Of a stretch of 64,000 nt of DNA, positions 36,501 to 45,269 are shown one piece after another. Within the stretch, counting starts at the first letter, position 1; each line of letters begins with the position of its first letter. A program made the translations under genes and the position numbers. The stretch covers positions 92,001-156,000 of the forward strand of contig RPFO01001048.1 in the NCBI GenBank assembly GCA_009746045.1. Direction: 5' to 3'. The DNA is from Mesostigma viride (taxonomy: Eukaryota; Streptophyta; Mesostigmatophyceae; Mesostigmatales; Mesostigmataceae). The notes under the pieces are model-generated. The model did not search any database and was not told the DNA's origin. It was given only the letters and a program-made list of their open reading frames with translations.

Positions 36501-37146
36501 GGCAGACGGTCGGGAAAGTGAAGCAGGAGTACATTCTTGTACGAAGAACACATCTTATACCTAATCGCCTGTCCTTGGCGGTGCCCTCGCCGGCGAATTT
36601 CTTGTGCACGCTTGTCGTATAGGACTGGAAGTAGGGCGTGATACTTGAATGCACGTAGGCGTGCAATGCCTCGAAAGGCGAAACACCCTCGTCACCAGTA
36701 CTTAGAACCATGGTATGCAATTGCGTTGCGACTGGCCGTGTAGAGTCGATGACAGGCCCTCTCTTGATAAAGGCCACACTGCCTACATTTCTGCCGGTAA
36801 AGGTCACGGAGAGCTCCAACCGATAGCGTTCCACGGAGACGTCCATGCTAGATCTCCCAACAAGAGGTGCAGCTGACTTCGCCAACGCTGCTGCTTCATT
36901 CTCCCCCGCAGCCTCAGCGTCATTGTAGCCGGCAGGGATACGATGGACTGCCAATGTTTGCTTGTCAGGATCATTCATAAATGTCACCAAGGTGGCCACT
37001 ACGGTGGAATCCTGCAAGTATGCAGAAAAGCTCTCATACTTTCCTGCCAAAATCGGCGGCACTACGCTCTTAAGGTATTCGATCAGCGGCTCGGGCTGGC
37101 GGTCCGCCGCCTCCAACGGGGCGGCCAATGGGACCTCCCCTTCCAT
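82..37146 (-). CDS. DYNC1H1-like: Cytoplasmic dynein-1 heavy chain, 5' part (43 exons, runs off left edge)
   Basis: Motor subunit of cytoplasmic dynein 1, the ATP-driven minus-end microtubule motor. I joined 43 exons by similarity to the family and by splice phase. All introns are GT-AG, about 400 to 1400 bases long, and the frame stays open for 3258 codons plus one base. The order is tail (aa 1-1437), linker (1438-2146), AAA1 (2147-2449), AAA2 (2450-2849) and AAA3 (2850-3258). Dynein-1 is favoured over axonemal or IFT dynein by the N-terminal [11 protein letters not shown], by [10 protein letters not shown] and [14 protein letters not shown] at AAA1, and by [14 protein letters not shown] after AAA3. 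The start is the ATG at 37144-37146, which opens a typical dynein-1 N-terminus. The AAA1 P-loop lies about 300 residues later than in the human protein, partly because of Ala/Gly-rich insertions. AAA4, the stalk, AAA5-6 and the C-terminus should lie left of the window. Exon coordinates are in the domain entries. Confidence 0.96.
4377..8520 (-). other. Dynein AAA2 exons 34-38 (aa 2450-2849)
   Basis: AAA2 binds ATP structurally in dyneins. Exons: 8520-8287, 7902-7745, 7237-7098, 5959-5426, 4511-4377. The P-loop GASGSGKST is at aa 2512-2520. Exon 35 has [18 protein letters not shown]. Exon 36 has [19 protein letters not shown], where the usual Walker B glutamate is absent, as is normal for AAA2. 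Exon 37 has [12 protein letters not shown] followed by a long Gly/Ala-rich insertion. The junction from exon 37 to exon 38 (donor at 5425, acceptor at 4512) was chosen because it alone keeps the frame into [22 protein letters not shown] in exon 38, split here as SIVERALAV then HVMEFTEQ. A nearby GAG/GTGCTA donor would break the frame. Confidence 0.9.
5960..7097 (-). repeat. Dynein intron 36, mostly minisatellite
   Basis: The intron runs from the GTGAGT donor at 7097 to the acceptor at 5960. About 6467-6590 is a 9-base repeat (GCGCCCTCT type on the plus strand), about 6586-6851 a 9-base repeat (GTGCCAGCT), and about 6936-7073 a 7-base repeat (GCCCTGT). The array begins about 25 bases inside the donor. 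Because 9 is a multiple of 3, the block stays open in several frames and makes false proteins of 180 to 325 aa. Confidence 0.95.
8536..8690. repeat. 58-base tandem duplication next to the exon 34 acceptor
   Basis: Copies at 8536-8593 and 8594-8651 differ at one base, followed by a decayed third copy. On the coding strand they are pyrimidine-rich and end about 15 bases before the acceptor of dynein exon 34, with a poly-C run between. Confidence 0.93.
9360..11838 (-). other. Dynein AAA1 exons 30-33 (aa 2147-2449)
   Basis: AAA1 is the main ATP-hydrolysing module. Exons: 11838-11632, 11095-10724, 10314-10151, 9525-9360. The Walker A motif GPAGTGKT is at aa 2204-2211 at the end of exon 30. Walker B, CFDEF, is in exon 31 near aa 2255, with sensor-like [19 protein letters not shown] following it. 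Exon 32 has [13 protein letters not shown] and exon 33 has [10 protein letters not shown], both characteristic of dynein-1. All catalytic motifs are intact, so this module should be active. Exon 33 contains a short Gly/Ser/Pro-rich insertion at the place where dynein-1 proteins vary. Confidence 0.96.
11860..12035. repeat. Imperfect GGAGGGTGAAGAATG-type repeat, dynein intron 29
   Basis: Purine-rich on the plus strand, so pyrimidine-rich in the transcript. It lies just upstream of the acceptor of exon 30, which encodes the AAA1 P-loop, and may serve as its polypyrimidine tract. Confidence 0.7.
13012..13095. repeat. 39-base tandem repeat, dynein intron 28
   Basis: Copies start at 13012 and 13051 (CATCCACATTCCTCCACAGC start) with a partial third at 13090. 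Confidence 0.85.
14762..14986 (-). repeat. 25-base minisatellite starting at the exon 26 donor
   Basis: About eight to nine units of 25 bases (core CACGCCTCGCTTTGCCC on the plus strand), degenerate near 14940-14985. On the coding strand each unit contains AAGGTGGGCAAAGC or a variant, which matches the real exon 26 end and donor (AAG then GTGGGC at 14985). Donor-like sites are therefore repeated through the first part of the intron. Confidence 0.9.
15071..15333 (+). repeat. Perfect (GGGT)n microsatellite abutting a 3' splice site
   Basis: About 65 uninterrupted GGGT units on the plus strand. In the dynein pre-mRNA this reads CCCA repeated, and the last unit supplies the AG (bases 15070 and 15069) just before exon 26. 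The plus strand is the transcription template here and could form G-quadruplexes. Repeat length in the genome may be a minimum because such tracts assemble poorly. Confidence 0.97.
21797..21981. repeat. 22-base minisatellite, about 8-9 copies, dynein intron 17
   Basis: Core CCCGCTACAGTGTCTATGG followed by TAT. Copies differ at a few bases, which is typical of an older array. No coding role is seen. Confidence 0.93.
24484..24642. repeat. 53-base repeat, three copies, dynein intron 14
   Basis: Copies start at 24484, 24537 and 24590 and are nearly identical (ACTCTAGCTACTAGTACTAT core, then a CATACT motif). They end about 47 bases before the acceptor of exon 15 on the coding strand. Confidence 0.95.
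30651..30685 (+). repeat. Short (GGGGT)n tract, dynein intron 7
   Basis: About six GGGGT units in the large intron between dynein exons 7 and 8. G-quadruplex potential on the template strand. Confidence 0.85.
31324..31451 (-). repeat. 32-base tandem repeat copied from the exon 7 / intron 7 junction of dynein
   Basis: Four head-to-tail units of exactly 32 bases lie at 31420-31451, 31388-31419, 31356-31387 and 31324-31355; the last is degenerate. The first unit spans the real exon end (coding FFRPR) and its donor GTGGGT. The second and third repeat the same exon end plus donor inside the intron. Using a later donor would add 32 or 64 bases and shift the frame. Confidence 0.95.
33796..34016. 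repeat. 16-base minisatellite in dynein intron 4
   Basis: Units such as CCCCACGCATCCACTC and CGCCCACCCATCCACT repeat about 14 times. The array begins about 35 bases downstream of the exon 4 donor (34052). Confidence 0.93.
35136..35201. repeat. 33-base tandem duplication, dynein intron 2
   Basis: Two almost identical copies starting at 35136 and 35169 (AAGATGACTTTCACATGTTC start). Intronic, no coding role seen. Confidence 0.9.
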
Positions 37147-37998
37147 TCTCGTGGAGAATGATGCGAGTGCCGCAGTTACAATTTATTTATCTATCCTTAA
37201 TCAAGGCTTCTAGACACATTGCATACAGCATTCTACCGGAATAACTGCCTGTATTCCACAGCACTTAATTGAGGGCTTTTCTCCCAGCTACGCCCGGCTG
37301 GACCTCCAGCCACGCAGGAAGCCATAGCTGAGACTTGAATGTAATTTTGATGTGTTTTCCATAATGGTGCAGTTTATTATCGTGCAGAATTCGAGGCATT
37401 GATCGATTGCCACCTTTTTCGGTGACGTCCGGCAGCGGATGTCCCCGTGTTCCATTACATACGTTCTAGTGACACCCTGGTGACAGTCAAGATTGAGACT
37501 TGACTGGAGTCGTCTGGTCGGCCTTGTGGCTTAACCGGGCCGAGCAGTACACGAGACGATACTCATGATTGTCGATCGATACTCACTAATCATAATTAGA
37601 TATAACTCATAGAAGTTAGCACAGCGTTTGAATAGGTTTGAATTTGGTAGCGATTAGGTTTACTGATGACTAAGTAAAGTCTAAACAACTGACTTCTGCC
37701 CGCCCGGCGATTCTCCGTCCTCGTCAGCTCATCCGTGTCTGGCCTTCGGCCTCGGTGTGCTCAGGCGTCGTTCCCTTGTCCCAACGTAAATTTCAGTCCC
37801 CAGCTCCCCGTTTCCCGCAACGATGCATCTCAAGACTTTAGGAAACCCTTGTTTCAGCAACCAGCCCTTGCTTCCCTGCCAATGCGTCAAGAGCCAGACG
37901 TGGGCGGCCTTGTTGTTTTCGCTCTCCCTATCATCATCATGTGTAGACTGATGAATGACTCCAAACTAAGATAATTTGGCAATATTTCGTGGTGGAAG
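37147..37998. promoter_or_regulatory. Divergent intergenic region, candidate bidirectional promoter
   Basis: About 850 bases between the start codons of the dynein gene (minus) and the GH5 gene (plus). It must hold both 5' UTRs and probably both promoters. I saw no convincing TATA box, repeat or small ORF. A stop in frame with the GH5 start lies at 37972-37974. Confidence 0.5.
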
Positions 37999-40900
37999 AT
38001 GGAAGCAGGGCCCGTGGATAACCGGTTCGTAAGTGTCCGAGGTTGTCAGTTCTGGCAGAGTGGACAGCCATTTTACTTCGGAGGCGCTAATGTTTTTCGG
38101 TTGATGACCACCGCAGTCGACTCCAAAGGACGGGATAAAGTGCGCAGAATTCTTGAAGCGGGACGCCGTCTTCACTGGAAAGTTGTCAGGACCTGGGCTT
38201 TCAATGATGGGGATGTTTGGCGGGCACTCCAATACCAACCAGGCCAATACAATGAAGAAATATTCCGGGCGCTTGATTGGGTCATTGCCGAAGCTGGGCG
38301 TGTTGGGATCAGGCTGTTACTCACCTTGATGAACAAGTACGTTTGCTGGGAGTGGGGCGCCATGTATTGGCATAAATATCTGGCAGGCGCTTCTGCGTAT
38401 CACTTAGCTTTCAGTGTACTGAAGCCGGTGTATCGGGTGTGTCATCCAGCTCCTTGACTATACAATATACCGCCTTAAGGATATGACCTATGAAGGGAAG
38501 TACCCTGAATTAATACAATATACCGCCTTAAGGATGTGACCTATGAAGGGAAGTACCCTGAATTCGGTGTGATGTGACTTCACAGCTGCTAGCTGGTTTG
38601 ACCACTTCTTCGGGGTTATTCTTTACTTTCGGATCAGTCGCGCCCAGTACATAACTGAGCAATCTGGGTGTACACATGCACTATGAACCACCTTCACGCG
38701 CATGCCCTTAAAACGCCCCAACGCTTGGCTTGCATTCCTGCCCTTTCCCTGCGCTTGTGTCCTGTTCTCTGCCATTCGCTGCCCTGCATGCCCCCCTGTA
38801 CCAGTTGGGACGACGGTGGTGGCGTCCGCCAGTACCTACAGTGGGCCAAGCAGGGGTCGCCCCCCTCCGCCCCTCGCCTGCAGCGCATGCCTGAAAAGAT
38901 GATGCCAGTGACACACGCCAGCTCATCCGCATCGTCAACACCCTCAGGACTTGACCCAAGCTCCCCTGAGGCGGTCACAACTCCCCGCTCCAACCCGAAT
39001 GCTTCACCTTCCAACGCCAGCATACCACCACATGCAAGTGTCCATGGCTCCAATCAGAGTGTAGTTCGCTCCGATGCTGCCACGCCCGCGTCCACCGATT
39101 ACGCCCCCGCCGACAGCAGCTGCCCCTCGCTTGCGCTGGAGGCTGTTTTCGCGATGGCAGGCCTGTGGCCGTCAGCATTGCATGCGGACGAGGTCGCGGG
39201 CGACCCGGAGGACAAGCCAAGGACGGCCGAGGGGGAGCAGGTGACGTGTGCCAGAGGGGGCACCGGAGTTGGCAAGGGAGGGGGGCACCTGGTGGACTAT
39301 GGGTCGTTCTTTGGGGACAAGCGGTGCCGTTTGATGTACAAGGCGCATGTGGAAAGGTTGCTCACGCGGGTGAACACGGTCACCGGGGTGGCCTACAAGG
39401 ATGACCCCACGGTGGGTAAATATTTGAATGCGACATTAGCTCATGCAGCGACATTAGCTCATGCAGCAGTGGTGTGGGTTCCAGGACGAACCAACCCTAC
39501 TCTGACTCACGCGGTGTTACGGATGACGGCACAGGGATACGTTGGCCCTTTTTCCCTTTTTATGCGTGCTTGCCGTTGGGGATTGCGTCAAAATCGTATT
39601 CATGTTTGTTTCTTTTTGCGAGTGCTCGCATTTGCTTTTCCCGTGGCTCTTGCCCATATCCCATATTGCATGCCTGGCAGCAACTGGCTCCATAGCCTCA
39701 TGGCTGGAGAACCATGGTAGTGTGGTACAAAGCGCCCCCTCCGGCTATCCCCCCCCTCGCTACCTCCCTAGCCCCCTTGGGTCAGCCAGTGGAGTGGCAT
39801 GGCAGCCTGCCTCCTGCTGCGATTGAGGAATATTTATTGGCTGGTTCCTGGCATTTTGATGGGCGCAGGCGGTTAAAACTTTTTCGGTTTTGCTGTTTGG
39901 TGGGATGGTGGGCGGTCGGAGCCGGCACCCTTACGGCTTCGCTAGCCAACCCCTTTGGCCCCTTGGTGACCAAGAACGGTGGATTGCCGCTATACCAGCT
40001 CTCGCTGGTAGAAATGGTTTCAGGAAGGTGGGACAAATAGAGTGGAGAGGTTGCTGGACCTACGGTCATGGGTTTTACAGCTAGTATTTTCCTTCTGCTA
40101 TTGCTGGGCTAGTGGTCTGATTGTCGTTCGCGGGCAGGTGTGCGCCTAACCTTTTCCCCGCGTCCTGTCACACTTGACACTGGGCACACTGGACACTGGG
40201 CACCACGTGCTCTTACGGTGGCTGTTATTGTTGCTATGGTGGTTGCACTTGTTGTTGCGCTTGTTGTTGCTTTTATGGTTGCTCCTGTTTTTGCTCCTAT
40301 TGTTCCTCTTACACATTGGTTGCTCTTACGGCTGCTCTCACGCGTTTGTCCTCACGGTCCGATCCTCGCGCCTCAGATATTTTCCTGGGAACTCATGAAC
40401 GGGGCCAGGGACCCCCTCGACCCCTCGGGCGGCCAGCGGCTGGAGGCGTGGGTGGCCGAGATGGCAACGCATGTGAAGCGCATCGACCCCCGCCACCTGC
40501 TCACAATCGGGCTGGAGGGGTTCTTCCGCCTGCCTCAGAATGAGGTGCCTTCCACGGCGCAGAGGATGGCCGGAAGCCAGGGTGGGGGGGGGAGCCCAGG
40601 GAGGGAGGCGGGTCATCGGGGCAAGGGGGTGGATGCTGGCAGAGACGGCAGGGACAGGTGCACGTGCGAGGGCGACCTCGCGGGTGATTGGTGTGGTGGG
40701 GAGGGGTCCGAACTGGGCGTGATTTGGGAGGGCAACGGGGCGGGGAGTGATGGGGAGGTGGACGGGAAGGGCGTGGCCGGAAAGGGGGAGGCTGCGGATG
40801 CCCACAACGCGGGGGCTGCGGATGGGGCCCAGCGGGAGCTGGGGAACCTGCAGGGGGGGGTGAGGACAGGCAGCGGCGGAGCACCTGCCGTGCTTGGTAA

Positions 40901-43604
40901 TGGTGGCAGCAGCAGCAAGGACGCGAGCGCCGGTGGGGATCCCACGGCCGCCCCAACGCGCATGTCCAAGGAGCCGATGGCGGGGTTGTCAGGGGGCTGG
41001 CCAGGGGCACGGCCAGGCCCCAGGGGCGCTCCAGGGACAGGACCGTCGTCGTGGTCATCGTCATTCTCTGTTTCAGGTCCGTCCTCAGGGGCAAGGGACG
41101 CAGTCGACAGAAATGCACGAGTGGCTGGCAACAGCAACAGCGTGGCCTGGTTGCTGCCACGGCAGGCCTCTGCGCGCGGGGGCGGGCGGCGCGGCGTGAT
41201 GTCTGCAGTGGTGAACTGGTTCCCCCGCATGCATTCGTGCCTGAGGGGTGCATGCTTTGTCGCGCATGACAGGCTGCAGACGGACTCCTATGGCGTGAGC
41301 CAGGAAGGGGCTGGGTGGGGCAGTGGGAGGGACCAGGGAGGGCGCGAGGTGCCAGATGTCTGTGCGGCGGGCGATGGCACGCGTGTGACCAAGCAGTCAA
41401 TCCTCTCATTTAACCCGGGCCCGTGGGCGGACCGCCAGGGTACTGATTTCGTGCGGTTGCACCGTGTGCAAGGCATTGACTATGCCACGTAAGTCGTGGA
41501 GAGATACATAGGGAGGCTTTTTTTCAATATTTCTTTTTGCTTTATGCTGTAGTGTTGACTGTTGCAGGGACGATATTGCATCTCTCTCCAATGCTCCCTA
41601 TATTGCATCCATTGGCCACAAAGCCTGGCATCCGTCCCCATAATGTGGCTGAACTGATGGAAGACTGCTGGCAGGCTCCTGTCCCCGCAGCCTTTGGTGT
41701 GTCCATTCTTTCTACTGTGCTTCCTTGGTGGCTTTTAAGAAGGCCTTTGAGCATAGGTGTGCAGGTGTCTGCCTACTTCAACACCATGGGGGCGGCGTGG
41801 GGGTTACGTATTGTGACGGCATCTTGCTGTGGCATCGGTTGGCGGGCAGCGGGGCGGCACTTGCATGGGCCTATCGCCATTTGTTTTGCCGTCGTGCGTT
41901 CTGTGCCGATGGACAACAATGTGTCTGCGGTGTTTCATCCTTGCCGTCCGCTGGCGAGCACTTGCAATGTGCTTGGAGACGCGTGGTGGTTGTACATCAC
42001 GTGTTAAGTTGTTTATGCGCCCCAGGGATATGCGCTCTAAAACAGCATCCGCCTGCCTACTCGTGGCCATTTTAAAGCTATGCCCCTCAACTCCGTCCCC
42101 TGTGTTGTCAAAAGTCTGCTCTTCTTGGCATGAAAACACACCGGCCATGCATGCATTCCACCATGTCACCTCGTGACCACACTACCACTCCGCCAGCTAC
42201 CACGCGCTACCCGGCAGCTGGCTCCCTGCCACGGTGCTGGCGTCCCCTGGCCGCGTGATGAGCTGGCTCAAGCGCTGGGTGCGCGCGCACAACGTGATTT
42301 CCACCGAGGTGCTGCGCATGCCGTTGCTGCTGGCCGAGTTCAGCGCGCAGTACCCCAACGTGGGCGCGGGGGGGCTGCCGACGCTCGAGATGGGGAGCCT
42401 GCCCGCGCAGCCGGGTACGTGCTTTTATAACTGCCCAATATGTAGTACTGCGGCAGCAAATGCAGCGAACAGTTCATGGCCTGGCGGGGGTTTGGCCTCC
42501 TGCATGTTTGGTGCGCACGGTTAGCGCTTCGATTCCCTGGTGGAACTTGATTCGCAAGTTGTCTCCAGCTGGAAACGGATGCGCTGCAATCGGTAAAGTA
42601 AGTAGCGCGCAAGGGCCGGGTATCTGCAAAACTGTCACATCGCGAAATGCAGATGTGACCATTTGTTGGCGAGCGTGAGAGTCATGTACAGGTGCCGGAA
42701 TCAGTGTATAGGTAGGGTGTTAGTCAGGGCGGATGGACTGTGGCAGGCTCCAGCCTTACCCATGGTTTTCCAAATACAAACTTGGCAAGCTCAATGTATT
42801 TATCATGGTTACAACGATTCTGTCTGTGCATGGCCCAAGTTGAGGCTTGACTCGCTTGTAGACCCCTGATGTGTGTAGCTAATCGCTAGAAAGGCCTGGG
42901 TCAGCAAGTATGCTGACAGGTTATCGCTTGCCCCAACGAATTGTCACCGATGCTTTGTTGTCTGGATCGCGTGGCTTGCTGATCAGCAAATATCTCTTAC
43001 CTTGACTGCTGGGCGGCCATGCCGTGCATTTTCACATGTTAGGTCATTTGTGTGCAAATCAGATATCGTGTGTGTTTTCCCTATCAACCTTTCTTGTTAC
43101 CCTCTGTCTCCCTCCATGCAGGTCTTTGTATTGAGATAGCCATGCGGCTCCCATGGCCTTCGCGTCTTTCCTCTCAGACAACTATACCCTAGTCCTTCCA
43201 CAGCGTTGGATCGCCATGCGTCCAGGCATAGTTATCTCACTTCGATCGCGTGTATGTGCGCAAATTATTGTGCATGTGCAAATGCGCGCACAGGAGGCGG
43301 CGGGCGACGGTCAATTAAGGAGATGCTGCGTCGGGGCCTCTTCAAGACGTGCTATGAGGAGATTCGCGCCTCGGCACGCACGGGCGGGGCGGCGGGCGGC
43401 AGCTTGCTCTGGACGCTGTCCATTGAGAGGCAGGGGGCGGACGCCATGGACATGGAGCGCCCTTGGAACGAGGAGGGAAACTTGAGGGTGGCTGGGACCA
43501 AGTCGCGGGCATCTGTGGTGGGCGCAGATGTGCCTGCCGGCCCCTCGTCAGATTGGGCAGAGAATCGGGAAACACCGGCGGGGTCCGAAGCTTTGGCTGT
43601 GTGA
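37999..43604 (+). CDS. GH5 mannanase-like protein with a substituted acid/base residue (5 exons, 861 aa)
   Basis: Resembles the plant/fungal endo-beta-1,4-mannanase group of glycoside hydrolase family 5. Exons 37999-38336, 38805-39411, 40377-41488, 42197-42414 and 43294-43604 join exactly in phase with GT-AG introns. Visible family features are FYFGGANVFRLM, VVRTWAFNDG (Arg64), [50 protein letters not shown] (His688), LLAEF (nucleophile Glu733) and LLWTLS (Trp798). The usual ELMNEPR is ELMNGAR: residue 324 is Gly (GGG, 40401-40403), so the general acid/base Glu is missing. Two long disordered insertions, about aa 130-250 and 385-620, enlarge the protein to twice the normal size. There is no signal peptide at this ATG; a stop lies just upstream in frame, so a secretion signal would need an unseen 5' exon. 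TGTAA motifs at 43612 and 43645 may be polyadenylation signals. Confidence 0.92.
38461..38566. repeat. 53-base tandem duplication in GH5 intron 1
   Basis: Two copies starting at 38461 and 38514 (TACAATATACCGCCTTAAGG start) with one internal mismatch. It lies in the intron between GH5 exons 1 and 2. Confidence 0.93.
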
Positions 43605-45269
43605 TTGGTGGTGTAACGGCTTCCTGCATGTGACAGTTCATGGATGTAAATGGACTTCCTGTGTGCACATGTTGGCACCTGAATGTGATCCATATAAAAT
43701 GATATAATTACAATTATATACATTAGCCATGCAGCTGCAGTTTACTTGGCCCTAACGCATCTAGTACCATGCACTCTATCTAGCTTTTCGAGCCCTGAGA
43801 AGGGGCATATGGTTTTTAGTCTGAGCTACAACCTGCAGGTGGGGGATGTAAACCGCCACCTACTCTGGTGCACAAGGTGCATCTGCACCACCATGATGTA
43901 TCATACCTACAAGGCCTGGCATGGGTTGGAAGATGATTATGGCTACTAGGCCATTGCTAGGGCATGACGTCTCAGCAGAGAGTAACTCTCTGCATGGGCA
44001 AAGCATGGCTAACTACTTAAACTCTAATACAATTACATCGGGTGTGGTCCCATCATATGCATACAGGGGGTTGTCTCCTGGATACATACACTGGGGCGTG
44101 GGCCACCCTAGTATGAGAATCCGCTATGACAGTTGTGCTGGTGTGGCCCCAGCTGTGGAAAAAATTCTAAGCGAAGCGCTGGTGGGAGCGCATAGGCAAT
44201 ATGGATCTTCAATACTACCACCAGTATTTATAATAGTATACATTCATCGATAATGATAAACTACGGAGGTGAGATCGGCATGCATGACATAAGGAAAAAC
44301 ACGAAAAGAGGAAGAACCCTAAAAATCAAATCACTGGCAGGCAATGAACAGTTCCACACGACGTACAAAACTACAACGACATGCAGCAATACCGCTGCCG
44401 GCCCACCATGGGCACGTTAAAGGATCTTGACCGCATGGGTCGCGACATGAAAAATCGGCCCGGAGAACATAACAATTAAACAACACCTAATAAAAGCTAT
44501 TTGTAATAATGAGAACATGAATTATTTGAAATTATGGATCATCTTGTTTATAGGTAGAAGATGCGGGCATGACCAACTGCTCACATTGGTATGTTGCAAT
44601 CAAAATAAAGTAACACATTTATCAAAACACACGTGACAGGAGCCATAAGCACACTTGCTCCCCTGTCATCAACGCATAGGATCCTTATCGAGATATCTAG
44701 TTTCATGAGTGGCATTGAACACTGGTCATAACTAAATACACTAAACAGATGCACACATACTAAATGATGGGCGCTATCTGTATCAAGGCCATGGGAGAAG
44801 CAAATGATTCCTGACCGCAATCCGTAACACTGCTCACAACCTGTAACTGCCTCGACGTACAGGTACCTGGCAGGCGCATTGCATGATAGGCACTAAAGTA
44901 TTGCTATACCCCCATTGATCGCATCGATGCCCCCTTGGAGGCACCGACTGCGGCGCCTACTGATAGATGGTCGAGTGGCCACATATCACTATCCTGAATG
45001 GATTAAACTCTGTGATCCATGTGCACAGGCGTTATGCCGAAAGCATAACGTTCAAAGAAAAAAAAATGTAAGAACATGAAGAAACTGTCACTGTCTGATA
45101 AAAAAGCACCCATGGTAGTCCCATGAACGACAGTTTCACAGCCCACACTTATTGATCAGTCAATGTGTCCATTCACTTCCGCCAACCTGCAGTCCTATCT
45201 CTTGGTTCTGGAAGGACCAACAGAACAAGCCGTAGGTGCAGGCAGCGCTTGCATGCTTGGACGGCAGGA
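43605..45269. other. Convergent intergenic region
   Basis: About 1.7 kb between the 3' end of the GH5 gene and the 3' end of the phosphodiesterase gene. It must contain both 3' UTRs and polyadenylation sites. It is less GC-rich than the flanking exons. No gene, RNA or clear repeat was recognised. Confidence 0.6.

Larger units (their letters stand above)
18883..37146 (-). other. Dynein tail exons 1-21 (aa 1-1437)
   Basis: The tail dimerises and binds intermediate and light intermediate chains. Exons in coding order: 37146-36561, 35601-35477, 34753-34620, 34153-34053, 33255-32969, 32433-32158, 31801-31430, 30030-29976, 29578-29486, 28735-28581, 28110-27964, 27379-27254, 26435-26276, 25391-25234, 24436-24212, 23501-23175, 22641-22455, 21654-21452, 20753-20595, 19989-19732, 19059-18883. 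Family landmarks are [17 protein letters not shown] across exons 3-4, [11 protein letters not shown] in exon 4, [15 protein letters not shown] in exon 5, [16 protein letters not shown] in exon 7, [12 protein letters not shown] in exon 10, LGFRVPYAI in exon 12 and ELDPYVARL in exon 14. Exon 7 carries a Ser/Ala/Pro-rich insertion near 31660-31760, and exons 16-18 contain Gly-rich stretches. The weakest boundaries are the 3' end of exon 17, which lies in a G-run, and the 5' end of exon 16. Confidence 0.9.

Noticed and set aside
82-37146. Axonemal or IFT (dynein-2) heavy chain
   Set aside because: The N-terminal VAFIKR block, [14 protein letters not shown] and [14 protein letters not shown] fit dynein-1 better than either alternative.
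37999-38336. GH5 gene as a broken pseudogene
   Set aside because: All five exons join in phase over 861 codons without a stop and other active-site residues are kept, so decay is unlikely despite the missing glutamate.
43746-44253. Open frames after the GH5 gene
   Set aside because: Short, with no family signature and base composition like intergenic DNA.
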